From assembly GCA_943704525.1 (NCBI GenBank), contig CALSCQ010001266.1, forward strand, positions 1-41,915: a stretch of 41,915 nucleotides of DNA, given 5' to 3'. The position numbers were made by a program, and so were the translations under genes. A model generated the notes under the pieces. That model was not told the DNA's origin and made no database searches. It saw nothing but the letters and a program-made list of their open reading frames with translations. The DNA comes from Pigoraptor vietnamica (Eukaryota > Opisthokonta > Filasterea). This document shows, in pieces, positions 33,269 through 41,915 of the stretch. Within the stretch, counting starts at the first letter, position 1, and each line of letters begins with the position of its first letter.

Positions 33269-36200
33269 TCATATCTCGACACACTCGTGATCGTCATCGT
33301 GCGCTTCAGCACTCCCATCGACACAAGCGTGCGCCACTGCGTCGTCCATCGCGCTCACCACCTCGGCGGCGTCCGTTGCACTCGGCGTTGTCTCGGTCAC
33401 TCGCGGAATGCCCAACGCATCGCCCAACAGCGGAATAACATTGGCCACGCACGCCAACACTGCGTCACCGTCCGATATCAGCTCCCGCGGTTCCGTACGC
33501 GCACCGCAGGCCGCCACACGGGCGCATGTGGTGTCTTCTTCACATCGACCTAGCGCAACGACAGCGGCAAAACGCAGCGTCCTTAGCGAATACCGTGCCA
33601 ACGACTCGCTCTTCTCCGCAAGCGCCGCGGCACCCGCAGCGTGGGCATGCCACGCGAGAGCGCTGGCGAATGTCGTCGCGCTCAGCTGCGTCGCCGCTGG
33701 GCAATCCGCAAACGACGACGCGACGTCCGCTTCTGCTCCTGACGCACGCGGCGACGACGAGCCGAGCGATCGCACGCAACCCGCTGCGATCGGCAGGGAC
33801 GCGGGTGTTGCGCGCGACAGGACATCGCAACCCCACGCGCCGTAGAGGGTCGATCCGCCCCTGCCCAGGCGCGCAGCAGTGCGTGGCCCGGGCACCAGCG
33901 CGAGCATGTCCGTTAGGGCCGGCGCCGGGCATTCAGATCGCGAGGGACCGCAGGATGGTGCCTTGGAAGGGTCCGGACATGCTTTGTCGGAGAGGCTGGC
34001 GTTGTTCAGCAGGTGTGAGCCGAGGGCGGTGCCGACAGCCAGCTTGGCGGCACGCCCAGCGACCGCGCCAAACTCAGCGACGGATGCCGAAATGGCGGGG
34101 CTCGGAATGGCGCCGTCGACGAGCGCAGCGGCAGACGCGGCACACTCCGCGATCGTCGCGAGCGCAGCGCGCACGCACAGTGCGACGTCCACTGGGACGG
34201 CGAAAGGGGAGGAGGCGGCGAGTCCGGCAAGAGCGTCGCACGCACACCCAAATTGCGCGCCAATTTCCGCCATCGCAATCTTGAGCGCCGCCGTCCTGGC
34301 CTCCATGCCCCCCTGTGCGGCCGTGCGGGCCAGCTGCGCCACAGACGCCGCCATGCCAACAACGCTACGAAGGACCTCGAACAGCCCGTCGTCGATGCGG
34401 TACGCAGGGGTCGACGTGTCGAGCGCTCGAGCAGCGGCGAGGCACTCTTCGGGCGCGAGTGTCGCGTGCGCGGGGACGACAAAGGCCGACGGCGCACAGT
34501 TGTTGCCTTGTGAAGACTGCCCAGAGGGAAGCAGCTGCGCCATCGCATGCGCGATGGCGTCCTCAATTTCACGCGGCGTGCGCAGGCCGCGAGTGGCCGA
34601 CGCGGTGACGTACACCGCAAGCGATGAACAGACGTCGGCAAAGTCCCGCTCGCTCGCGGCAAACGCCGACGTCTGCCCAAAGTCACCGCACCGCGCCACA
34701 ACAAAGCTGCACGCATTCGGATCGCAGCGGATGCGCGGCACGCCCCGGCCGTCGCCGTCCTTGCAGAGGACCGCCTCCGTCTGTCCAGACGACAGGCACA
34801 ACCGGACGCGGGGCTCCACAACGACCACCGCCGGCGCGCCCTCCATTGTCATGGCCTCAAAGCGACGCGGCGCGAGTGCTTCACCCGCAACTGCGCCCCC
34901 GACATCCAGCGGCGACCACTCGGCGTACAGGCTGCGACCGTCGATCTCCAGCGACGAAATCGCGCGCTCGAGGTCCACGTGCATCGCAACGTCCGCCCGC
35001 GTGGTCAGCGCGCTCATGCTCAGCACATCCAGCGACGACTGAGGTGCATCGCCGCCCGCAGTCGCCGCCATGTCCTCCACGGCGACCGAGAGGGACACCG
35101 TTGATGTCGAGAGGGACTGGTTGGACCCCCCGCCCGAGCGGCCGAGCGCCCCGTAGAACCGCAGCGCGCGCGCAATAGCGCGACGCTGCAACGGCGTGAG
35201 GCCAGTACCGTCCAGGTCAATTCGACGGAGATTCCGCACGCCCACGGCGACGCTCCGCTGCGAGGGTACCGCCAGGGTCGTCGCGGCGCCACCTTGTGCC
35301 GCCGGTGCGTCCCCACCGTCCTCAGCGCCCGAAGTGTCGCCGGTGGCTGCGCGAAGGGCATCCACAATGTGGCCGCAGCCAGTCGCCGTGAAGCGCGTGC
35401 CCTCGAAGATCAGCGCGGACGGACACCCTGCGCTGGCCAACAGGCGCGGCAGTGCGTGGCAGCAGCCGTCGCCCAATGCATTGCCGGAAAAGTCCAAAGT
35501 GTCCATCGATTGCGTGCGTGCGGCGACAGCGGCCAACAGCTGGCCGGCCTCAGCGTCTCCCCACCCGTTGTTCGCGACGCACAGCGTATCGATGCGGGAC
35601 ACCTGCGCCAGCTCGCAGATGGCCGCGAGCGCCTGTGCGTCCATCGACGCCTCGCCAATTCCGGAGATGTCGACAGACCGCACTGCCAGACACTCGGTCG
35701 CAATGGTGCGCATGCCGAGCGAGAGCGCGGCCGGCAGCACGCGGCAGCGGCGGAGGGAGACGGCACGTGCGGACGAGTAGTACCGCAGCGGGTAGAGCAG
35801 CGCGCGAATGTCGCGCTCGGACAGTGTGCACGTGGCGACGGAGAGTGTCGTGAGGGCGGACCCGGCACTCATCGCGCCCGCCATGTCAACGACTACCTCC
35901 GCCATCGGCTGCACGTACAGCGCGCGACACGCGGCCGCATACGACGCGTGCGCGCATTCCAGCATGAGCCGCGCGAGGGGTCCCGTCGCGGCGTGCAACG
36001 ACGGCGCCTGAGCACCGAGTGCCCCGTCCTTGCCGAGGGGGAACGTAACGCGCACGCCCCCCTCTTCGAGAAACTCGCCCAGCTGGCGCAGCGCCGCCGC
36101 GTAACCCTCGCCCACAGCGCCCGAGTCCCCCCCGTCCGTCCCGTGCCCCTGCGATTGCGCGGGGCGCTTGCTGCGCTGCACCGACGGCCAGATCACGAGG

Positions 36201-37612
36201 CGCACGGGCGTGCCCCCGTCCGACGCGAGCAGCACCTTGGGCTCGTGGTCAGCCGTACCCAGCGAGAGAAGGTGGGCCGAGAGGCCCGTCGTCCCCCTTG
36301 CATACCAGCGGATTCGCGGCGCAAACGGCAGCTGCGGGCCAGAGGGTACGGGCGCAAAACCCACTGCGTCCCCTTCCACTGCCAGGCGCAGCGGCTCGCG
36401 GCCGTCGAGTGCGTCTGCGGCGAGACGCTTTTCCGACTGGGACGACGCGCGTGGGGAGTCCGGCGTGTCGTCGCCCATCCGCGCAGCCTCGGCCGCGTGC
36501 GCAATGCTCGCCCCAATGGCCGATATCCACCCTCCGCGCGCGGCGTCGTCAGGTGCCGAAATGACGTACTCTGCATTCCGCGTGTAGGCGTTCGAGACGC
36601 ACACGCGGAAGCAGTGCTTGTGGATGCCCTCGTCCGGCCACTGCTCGACCGTCGTTGTCGCGCCGAGCACGATGACGCCCTTGGGGGCGGCGGGGTCCTT
36701 CTGGTCGTAGTAGTAGAGTAGCGAGTCCCGCAGCAGGAACAGCCGCGTGCGCCACGACGGCACGATGTGGCCCTTCTTTGTCAATATGCCGCTGTGGCCC
36801 ACAATCCGCGGCGCGTTCTCCACCGTCTCGAGGGGCAGCGGCAGCGCAGAGCCCGTCAGCTCCAGCGCCTGCATGTCCGACGCGTGCACGGGCGGACTCA
36901 GCTTCGGCGCCTTTTTCAGCCGCAGAGAACGGCCCGGCGACGACTGCGAGCCGTCGCCGGGGCCAACACCGACACTGCTGTCGGACCCCTGCCTCGAGAG
37001 AAACGACCGCCGCGCTGACGTCGGCGACGCAGAGCCCCCTTGCGACGACTTGTGCGGCGTGTGGGTGCCGGAACCCGCGGGACTGGCGAGAAGGCCGGGC
37101 CTGTGCCGCGCGTACTCGCTCACGGCGCCCGCAAAGGCCTCGTGCACGCCCGCGCCCGTTTTTGCCGACACCGCAAAGAAGAGCATGCCGGCATCCGCGG
37201 CCGCCTGGCGCCCCGCCGCCACCGCCGCCGACTCGCGCACGAGGGTCTCGGTGGCATCTGCCTTTGCGGCAATCAGCGCGATGCACTTTTGCCGAGGCGT
37301 GGCGGCCTCCAAGAGTGGGGACACGAGGGCAAGCGCATCATTCAGCGTCTCGGGTCGCGTGAGGTCGTACACGGCCATGACGACGGGCGCCGTTCGAATG
37401 TAGCGTTCGGCGAGGCTCGCGTACGCGCCCCCACCGCCGCAGTCGGCGATGCGAATAAACGCGGGGATGCCCTGCACGGAGATTGTGCGCACCGCAAACT
37501 CGGCGCCGACGGTGGGCGGGCGGTGCAAAAAGGAGCCCGTGATCAGGCGCTGGACGAGCGACGTCTTGCCGACGAGGCTCGCGCCCACAATGGCGAGCTG
37601 TCCGTCCGACAT
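33269..37612 (-). CDS. Ras/Rab-like GTPase - PH domain - leucine-rich repeat fusion protein, single exon
   Basis: Intronless, 1,447 aa from the ATG at 37612-37610 (MSDGQLAIVG); a second in-frame ATG lies 9 codons upstream. Residues 5-175 are a small GTPase: P-loop GASLVGKT (10-17), switch I Thr34, G3 as ADCGGGG (57-62, the catalytic Gln position is Gly), G4 as AKAD (116-119, Asn replaced by Ala) and G5 SAK (149-151). A Ser-rich linker follows. A PH domain at about 273-385 reads SGILTKKGHIVPSWRTRLF and continues to the terminal GGWISAIG tryptophan. Residues about 600-830 contain LRRs resembling the ribonuclease-inhibitor/CARMIL type (SLRRCRVLP, TLDFSGNALGDGC). The C-terminal 450 residues are Ala-rich and helical with no recognised domain. 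The role is unknown; PH plus GTPase suggests membrane-linked cytoskeletal or traffic signalling. Confidence 0.87.
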   Translation of the reverse strand: MSDGQLAIVGASLVGKTSLVQRLITGSFLHRPPTVGAEFAVRTISVQGIPAFIRIADCGGGGAYASLAERYIRTAPVVMAVYDLTRPETLNDALALVSPLLEAATPRQKCIALIAAKADATETLVRESAAVAAGRQAAADAGMLFFAVSAKTGAGVHEAFAGAVSEYARHRPGLLASPAGSGTHTPHKSSQGGSASPTSARRSFLSRQGSDSSVGVGPGDGSQSSPGRSLRLKKAPKLSPPVHASDMQALELTGSALPLPLETVENAPRIVGHSGILTKKGHIVPSWRTRLFLLRDSLLYYYDQKDPAAPKGVIVLGATTTVEQWPDEGIHKHCFRVCVSNAYTRNAEYVISAPDDAARGGWISAIGASIAHAAEAARMGDDTPDSPRASSQSEKRLAADALDGREPLRLAVEGDAVGFAPVPSGPQLPFAPRIRWYARGTTGLSAHLLSLGTADHEPKVLLASDGGTPVRLVIWPSVQRSKRPAQSQGHGTDGGDSGAVGEGYAAALRQLGEFLEEGGVRVTFPLGKDGALGAQAPSLHAATGPLARLMLECAHASYAAACRALYVQPMAEVVVDMAGAMSAGSALTTLSVATCTLSERDIRALLYPLRYYSSARAVSLRRCRVLPAALSLGMRTIATECLAVRSVDISGIGEASMDAQALAAICELAQVSRIDTLCVANNGWGDAEAGQLLAAVAARTQSMDTLDFSGNALGDGCCHALPRLLASAGCPSALIFEGTRFTATGCGHIVDALRAATGDTSGAEDGGDAPAAQGGAATTLAVPSQRSVAVGVRNLRRIDLDGTGLTPLQRRAIARALRFYGALGRSGGGSNQSLSTSTVSLSVAVEDMAATAGGDAPQSSLDVLSMSALTTRADVAMHVDLERAISSLEIDGRSLYAEWSPLDVGGAVAGEALAPRRFEAMTMEGAPAVVVVEPRVRLCLSSGQTEAVLCKDGDGRGVPRIRCDPNACSFVVARCGDFGQTSAFAASERDFADVCSSLAVYVTASATRGLRTPREIEDAIAHAMAQLLPSGQSSQGNNCAPSAFVVPAHATLAPEECLAAARALDTSTPAYRIDDGLFEVLRSVVGMAASVAQLARTAAQGGMEARTAALKIAMAEIGAQFGCACDALAGLAASSPFAVPVDVALCVRAALATIAECAASAAALVDGAIPSPAISASVAEFGAVAGRAAKLAVGTALGSHLLNNASLSDKACPDPSKAPSCGPSRSECPAPALTDMLALVPGPRTAARLGRGGSTLYGAWGCDVLSRATPASLPIAAGCVRSLGSSSPRASGAEADVASSFADCPAATQLSATTFASALAWHAHAAGAAALAEKSESLARYSLRTLRFAAVVALGRCEEDTTCARVAACGARTEPRELISDGDAVLACVANVIPLLGDALGIPRVTETTPSATDAAEVVSAMDDAVAHACVDGSAEAHDDDHECVEI

Positions 37613-38449
37613 TTTGCTTCGTCGCACACACACCGGCAAGGGTGCGGGAGAAAGGGAGATTCAGCGCCACGCGCGCAAGCAAATTGGCTTGGTCTCACGA
37701 ATGTTGTGCTGCCATTTCTTCTGCGCCGCGCGGGGGCAAAAGTGCGACGCAGTTTGACGCGCCACTGCTGGCTGCGCGCTTTGGGTTGGAGTTGTACGTC
37801 TGTTTTCGAGTTGAATAGAAGGCACGCACGCACGAGAGAGTGAATGTGTGTGCCTGCAAGTATATGTGTGGGGGGTGTGCGAGTTTGTATGCGTTTTGGC
37901 GTGCGTTTTGGCGTGTGCGTGCGTGTGCGTGTGTGTGCGTTTTGGGGGGTGTGAGGGGTGGAATGTTGTTTTGGTCAGTAGGACATTGTTCGCGCCCATA
38001 GCCAATCTCACAGCTTCCCCTAAATCGACTAAAGTGGTGGACAATGCCCGTATTCAAAGAGCGCATTTAGCAGATGTTGACGACAGCCATCCCCGCGATA
38101 CAAAGCGCGACGAGGGTATACTTTGGGCCCTTCGCGTGCGGCGGTCCCACGCACTACTCGCAGCCCTGTCCAAGCACTGCAAGCGTCAGTTGTGTGCGAA
38201 TGAGGTTGCTGTAGAGCAGAGAGTTTTTGTTTGGAACAGCGGAAGGTACTCATGCTCCATTCCAACAGGCTAAAGTCAATGACGCGGCCGGCGTGAGGCG
38301 GCGACTAACAACAAGCGGCGCCGTCGACGCCGGACAGCCTGCGTTGTGTTCACACGCTCGACCTCAGCGGCTGTGAGCAACTGTCTACACGCTCACCATT
38401 AGCTACTGTAAAGACCGCGTCGGACGCTGCTACAAGTGCTACGGACCCC
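37613..38449. other. Divergent region between the GTPase fusion and the peptidase locus
   Basis: About 840 bp. A GT-rich stretch occupies 37840-37955. From 37970 to 38450 composition is more even and several short open frames exist, none with family features or codon continuity I would defend as a gene. Confidence 0.5.
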
Positions 38450-39144
38450 ATGGAGCACGCTTTGGACGACCTCCGGGTGCATGTCGTCGAGTCCCATAAG
38501 TCAGTGGCCGACGTCGCACGGTCGCAACAGCGTGAGACCGAAAGAGACCGACAAGTGATTCTGTACGTTGCGCCGTTGCTATCCGGCTTGCATACGACTT
38601 GGTCGCATCCGCGCACTGGTCGCGGACAGCATAGCGGCATTGCGGGGCTTGGCCGCGCGACTGTGTCGATTCCGCGCGCCTTGCGCATCCCAGTGTGATC
38701 ACCTTTGGTGACGACGGCCCCGACCCTCTCGACGCGCGCCTCATTTCCAAGATTGCCGCGTGCTATTACGTTCGTCGCCGGGATGCTTCGGAGCAGCCCA
38801 AACCCGTGTTACTCGTATGTCTCTCGACGGAGGCGGCTGCGTGCTTCGAGGATACGCCGCCGGAGAAGATCGTGGAGGCCATCGTTCGCTGCGTTTCGGG
38901 GCTCTCGGTCGAGGAAGTTCACCTGTCGTATAACGGCGACACAATGGGCGCTTCGTTTTACCCAGGGGTGCAGGAGCCAGGCGTTTTTCTGCCCGCCACT
39001 GCGCTGCCTGACGCTGTCACGTGGCCAGGAGACGTGCCGGACGGCGACGACCCGCTCGAGCACACGCGGCGCATGCAGCGCATCCTTTACGTTATCGCGC
39101 CATATATCATCCAAACGCCCGCCTTCTGCGGCCGTCTAGGATGA
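38450..39144 (+). CDS. Unrecognised ORF, 2 exons, possibly the N-terminal part of the peptidase gene
   Basis: The inferred exons 38450-38562 and 38694-39144 share a GTACGT donor and CCCAG acceptor with matching phase, giving about 187 aa. The sequence reads as a folded domain (KPVLLVCLSTEAAACF, EKIVEAIVRCVSGLSVEEVHL, RILYVIAPYIIQ), but I recognise no family. Its TGA stop overlaps an ATG (39141-39144, ATGA) that opens the next frame, which continues with equally protein-like sequence. It may therefore be one gene broken by a frameshift or base-calling error rather than a separate gene. Confidence 0.5.
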
Positions 39145-39809
39145 GATTGCGCGACGGCGCCTGCGTTCCCGAAAACGTGCTCGTGTGCCACGTGAACCGT
39201 AAATGGTACGTCCCGTACGATGGAGATCTGCTGCCTCTCGCGGCCTTTTTCGAGGGGCACGTCTACGCGTTCGAGGTCAGGAGCGGCGCGTGCTACGAAC
39301 AGCTCGCGCACTCTGATCGGTGTGTTATGCATGCGGAGGATGGTGCAGCCCCTCTTCCTATCGGCGCATGCATCGCGGCTGTCCGTCCGGGGACCATTGG
39401 GAACGGCGTCACGTTTCGCAACTCGTCGTATCAGCCGCATTGCGTGTTGTCGGAGGCGGCGCTTATGACGGGCGACAGCTGGCACGTGCGCGCACGTCGT
39501 CGATGGGCCGAGTGGTCCGGGACTGCTGAGCACATTGGACGCGGCGACCAACGATTCTTCAATGCGACGTTTCGTAACAGCGGGGCGCAATGTTATTCGA
39601 ACGGCTATCGAGACAATCGATGCTGTTGTCGACGTTCCGCTCCCGAGCGACTGCGTTACCGACCCGCGTCGCCCTACGCGAAAGTTCAGCATCGATGCGG
39701 CAGTCGTGTGCCTCAACAAAGAAAGCTGCCCGCCACTCTCGGGCAGCGCTTTCGTGCCCGTGGCCGCGTCTGCTCGTTCGAATACGGCGACCTGGTATCC
39801 CGAGCGCGT

Positions 39810-39958
39810 GTTTGAGCGTTTGCTGAAAGGCGCCTTTCCCGTGTTGGCCAGTTCAGTTCCCATGAGGGAAGCGCTCGCGCCAACCAACCCCGAGCGCTTC
39901 CCTCATGGGAACTGAACTGGCCAACACGGGAAAGGCGCCTTTCAGCAAACGCTCAAAC
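39810..39958. repeat. Perfect 68-bp inverted repeat with 13-nt loop
   Basis: The left arm 39810-39877 is the exact reverse complement of the right arm 39891-39958, with a 13-nt spacer (CGCCAACCAACCC). Symmetry ends abruptly outside both arms. The left arm is read as peptidase coding sequence. Confidence 0.98.
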
Positions 39959-40262
39959 CCCCGACAAGCGTGCCGTGCCGTATTTCAAAATGGGCGATCG
40001 CACCAACCTCACGGCCATGCGTGTGCTGCCCTACACGATGGTTCGCGACGACGGCGAGCATTACGTCATGTCGCCCGCGTCCACGGAATTCTTCACGACG
40101 CTGACGCTGACGGACATTTCGAAATGGACGGTTGGCGCAGAGCACACGCCATGTGTTCAGAAGGGCGATTCGTGCGCGGCAATTTTCGATGCCAACGGAC
40201 GCGTGCTGGGACTTTTCGTCGGCGGCGGCGTCGAATATGGCGGGAGGACGTACGCATACGCA

Positions 40263-40304
40263 ACGCCTTCGTGTGTCCTTGAAACGCCTTCGTGTGTCCT
40301 TGAA
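40263..40304. repeat. 21-bp tandem duplication
   Basis: ACGCCTTCGTGTGTCCTTGA is directly repeated with a 21-bp period, so the peptidase C-terminus reads TPSCVLE twice. The phase is preserved. Confidence 0.9.
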
Positions 40305-40498
40305 GAGGTGTTGCACGTAACGCCGTGCGATATACGGGTCTGACCGGTCGGAGAACTGCTGCTGCGTGGAATGAAAACTGTTGTGACACAACGCACGTTT
40401 TGCCATGTATGTATTGCACTTGCCGCAACGCATGTAACGACGCCCGCAACGCAAACGGAGAACGAGCCAACTATGTACAGCTCCAAAGAGTATCAGTC

Positions 40499-41850
40499 TC
40501 AAGCCAGTGGCGGCAACTCGCTCACGGAAAACACGTGGGCCGCGTGGGCGACTCGCAAGAACACCGAGTGCTTGTAGCGCTCGCTGACGCCCGCGAGCCA
40601 CGGAATGGGATCGACGGAGACGACGATCGAAACGGCCGCCATCGCGACGAGCATGACCGCAAAGAACGTCGTCGCGCGCGAAATCCACGCATCGCGCGCG
40701 AAGAGCAGCCGCTCGAGAGTGCGCTTCTCCGACTGGAGCGACTCGACGCGCTCGCGCAGCGCGGCAATCTCCGCCGCGGCCAAGTCGGCGTCGTGGGACA
40801 TGGTCCGCACCTGCTCGTCCAGGTTGCGCTTCAGCATGTCGACGACGTCCGCTTGCGCGCGCAAGTCCCGCACGGCCGCCTGTGCACTGTGGGCCTCGCG
40901 TGTCCTCTCCAACAGCTGCCGCTCCGTCTCCGCAACCGACGACTCGAGCTGAGAGATGCGCACCTGCGTCCGCGTGAACGCGTGGCTCACGTCGTCCGCG
41001 CGCCGCTGCAGCTCGCGCTTCTCCGTCTCGAGGGCGTCGATGTGCTGTCGGAGTTCGGCAAACTGCGCAGACGACGCCACATCCCCGCTCGCTTCGGTTT
41101 CGTGCAGCCGCTGCTCGAGCACGCGCCGCTGGCCCTCGAGGTCGGCGACTTGCGTGTTGAGCGCGCGAACGTCCGTCGCAAGTGCGTCGGCCTCTTGCGC
41201 CTTGGTCTGCAGCTCGCCCTCCAGGCGGCACTTCTCACGCAAGAGACCCCGCGCAATGCCCTGCACGTGACGAGGTCTTGTGAGTCAAAGCGAAGGCGAG
41301 CGTCATTCAAGCATGGCACACGTGAGGTACGCTGCGTTTGTTCACACACAAACTCACCGCAATCTTCTCCGCCGCACCCGACGCAGAGCTCAGGGAAGCA
41401 TTGGTCGTCTGCACAGTCGCACGCACGCACGTAAGCAAGGGGACAATCGCGCTCGCATTCCCGCACACAACGCACACGCAAGGACAGTCGCTCGCACACC
41501 AGCGCACACCCACCCCCTTGATCTGGGCCTTGGCAATCTGGACAAGGTGATCGACCGTCGTGGGTGTGTCGCGGCGAAAAACGCGCACATTCTGCATCAC
41601 GATGGCGGCGTTCTGTGGGTGGCGTCGCACGTGTGTCAATATAGAGGCGATGCCGTGCCATGACGACTGCACTGAGAAAGTACACGCACGCACACGCAAC
41701 GCACAGAGGGATATAGGGGGTCGTCACGCACAGAAACGTGGCACGCACACTCACCGGCCCCGTGCACACTGGGAGGCTGCGGCCAGCCTTGATGATTCCG
41801 GTGCCGAGCTGAGACACAATGGGGTCCACTTCGCCGCCCACGGCAACGAC
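40499..41850 (-). CDS. Coiled-coil protein with C-terminal transmembrane segment, 5' end beyond the window
   Basis: Partial gene. Exons on the minus strand are 41850-41755, 41612-41514, 41408-41358 and 41260-40499, all phase 0, giving 335 codons. At least one upstream exon is missing, since the first listed exon begins at an acceptor (TGTGCAG). The N-terminal part (VVAVGGEVDPIVSQLGTGII, NAAIVMQNVRVFRRDTPTTV) matches no family I recognise. About 190 residues of heptad-rich coiled coil follow (CRLEGELQTKAQEADALATD onward). One membrane helix, ATTFFAVMLVAMAAVSIVVS, comes next, then a 36-residue tail. This layout fits a tethered membrane coiled-coil protein of the ER, Golgi or nuclear envelope. 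The tail is too long for a strict tail anchor. No function is claimed. Confidence 0.72.
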
Positions 41851-41915
41851 CTGCACACACATCACGTCGACGTCAGCACGAGAGGATGCTATGCGCACGT
41901 GAGTGATGCCCCCCC
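41851..41915. other. Window end: intron or upstream part of the coiled-coil gene, ending in seven C
   Basis: On the minus strand this segment ends in GATGTGTGTGCAG, the acceptor of the first visible exon, so it is probably intronic. The final seven bases are C, mirroring the seven G at the window start. Confidence 0.5.

Larger units (their letters stand above)
39141..40343 (+). pseudogene. Trypsin-like serine peptidase, disrupted by frameshift and a 68-bp hairpin
   Basis: Peptidase-like sequence is spread over three frames. Segment 39141-39480 (VPENVLVCHVNRKWYVPYDG, RPGTIGNGVTFRN) lacks a known family. Segment 39481-39830 in the next frame gives TCAHVVDG, the usual context of the catalytic His, and FSIDAAVVCL, the context of the Asp. 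After the inverted repeat (39810-39958), 39959-40343 gives YFKMGDRTNLT, like the K-x-G-x-x-T-x-x-T strand of trypsin-like folds, and KGDSCAAIFDANGRVLGLF, with GDS as the Ser motif but CAA replacing GGP. All three triad residues are thus present but not in one frame. A small intron around 39440-39487 could join the first two segments; nothing evident joins across the hairpin. It is either decaying or badly assembled. Confidence 0.6.

Noticed and set aside
33879-36721. Several 250-475-codon plus-strand open frames antisense to the GTPase-PH-LRR gene
   Set aside because: Arg/Pro/Ala-rich GC-driven shadows; the minus-strand frame has recognisable domains in order.
39810-39958. Palindrome as a transcription terminator or transposon terminal inverted repeats
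   Set aside because: The loop is only 13 nt, so there is no element between the arms, and terminator hairpins of this size are not used in eukaryotic nuclear genes.

Overview
This is a GC-rich nuclear fragment from a eukaryote. Nearly every gene is split by GT-AG introns full of (GT)n-like simple sequence, and the products (gamma-tubulin, ARF1, eEF1B-alpha, GRIP golgins, the ELL-associated factor EAF, the ERMES subunit Mdm34) are exclusively eukaryotic. ERMES is absent from animals and land plants, so an Mdm34 gene beside an animal-type urocanate hydratase and golgin-97/245-type golgins points to a unicellular lineage such as an early-branching opisthokont, an apusomonad or an amoebozoan. The sequence alone does not let me place it more precisely. 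All exon models below come from reading frame continuity, splice-site phase and family knowledge; no transcript data were available.

Layout, left to right: urocanate hydratase (+, 295-3959, 14 exons); ARF1-type GTPase (-, 4326-5687); an AT-rich intergenic island (about 6000-6180); ELL-associated factor (+, about 6528-7932); a signal-peptidase-like membrane protein without recognisable catalytic residues (-, 7935-9398); gamma-tubulin (+, 9867-13209, 11 exons); an AAAP/SLC38-like amino acid transporter (-, 13343-14743); a RING/coiled-coil protein (+, 15249-16718); two tandem GRIP-domain golgin paralogues (-, 17052-24126 and 24757-28337), the first with a 96-N gap inside its repeats; Mdm34 (+, 28921-30818); eEF1B-alpha (+, 31280-33102); a single-exon Ras-like GTPase-PH-LRR fusion (-, 33269-37612); an unrecognised two-exon ORF and a broken trypsin-like peptidase (+, 38450-40343) interrupted by a perfect 68-bp inverted repeat; and a coiled-coil protein with a C-terminal membrane segment (-, 40499 to the window end, truncated).

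Strands alternate almost gene by gene, giving closely spaced convergent 3' ends (2 to 370 bp apart) and shared divergent upstream regions of about 0.45-0.85 kb. Functionally there is a loose concentration of endomembrane genes (ARF1, two trans-Golgi golgins, Mdm34 at ER-mitochondria contacts, a GTPase-PH-LRR protein, a transporter), but nothing indicates co-regulation beyond shared upstream regions.

Most worth a second look: the GTPase-PH-LRR fusion with degenerate GTPase motifs; the tandem golgins with a conserved N-terminal vesicle-capture motif and homogenised repeats; three inferred GC-AG introns, one at a position where the paralogue uses GT-AG; the putative dead signal peptidase relative; and the hairpin-split peptidase.
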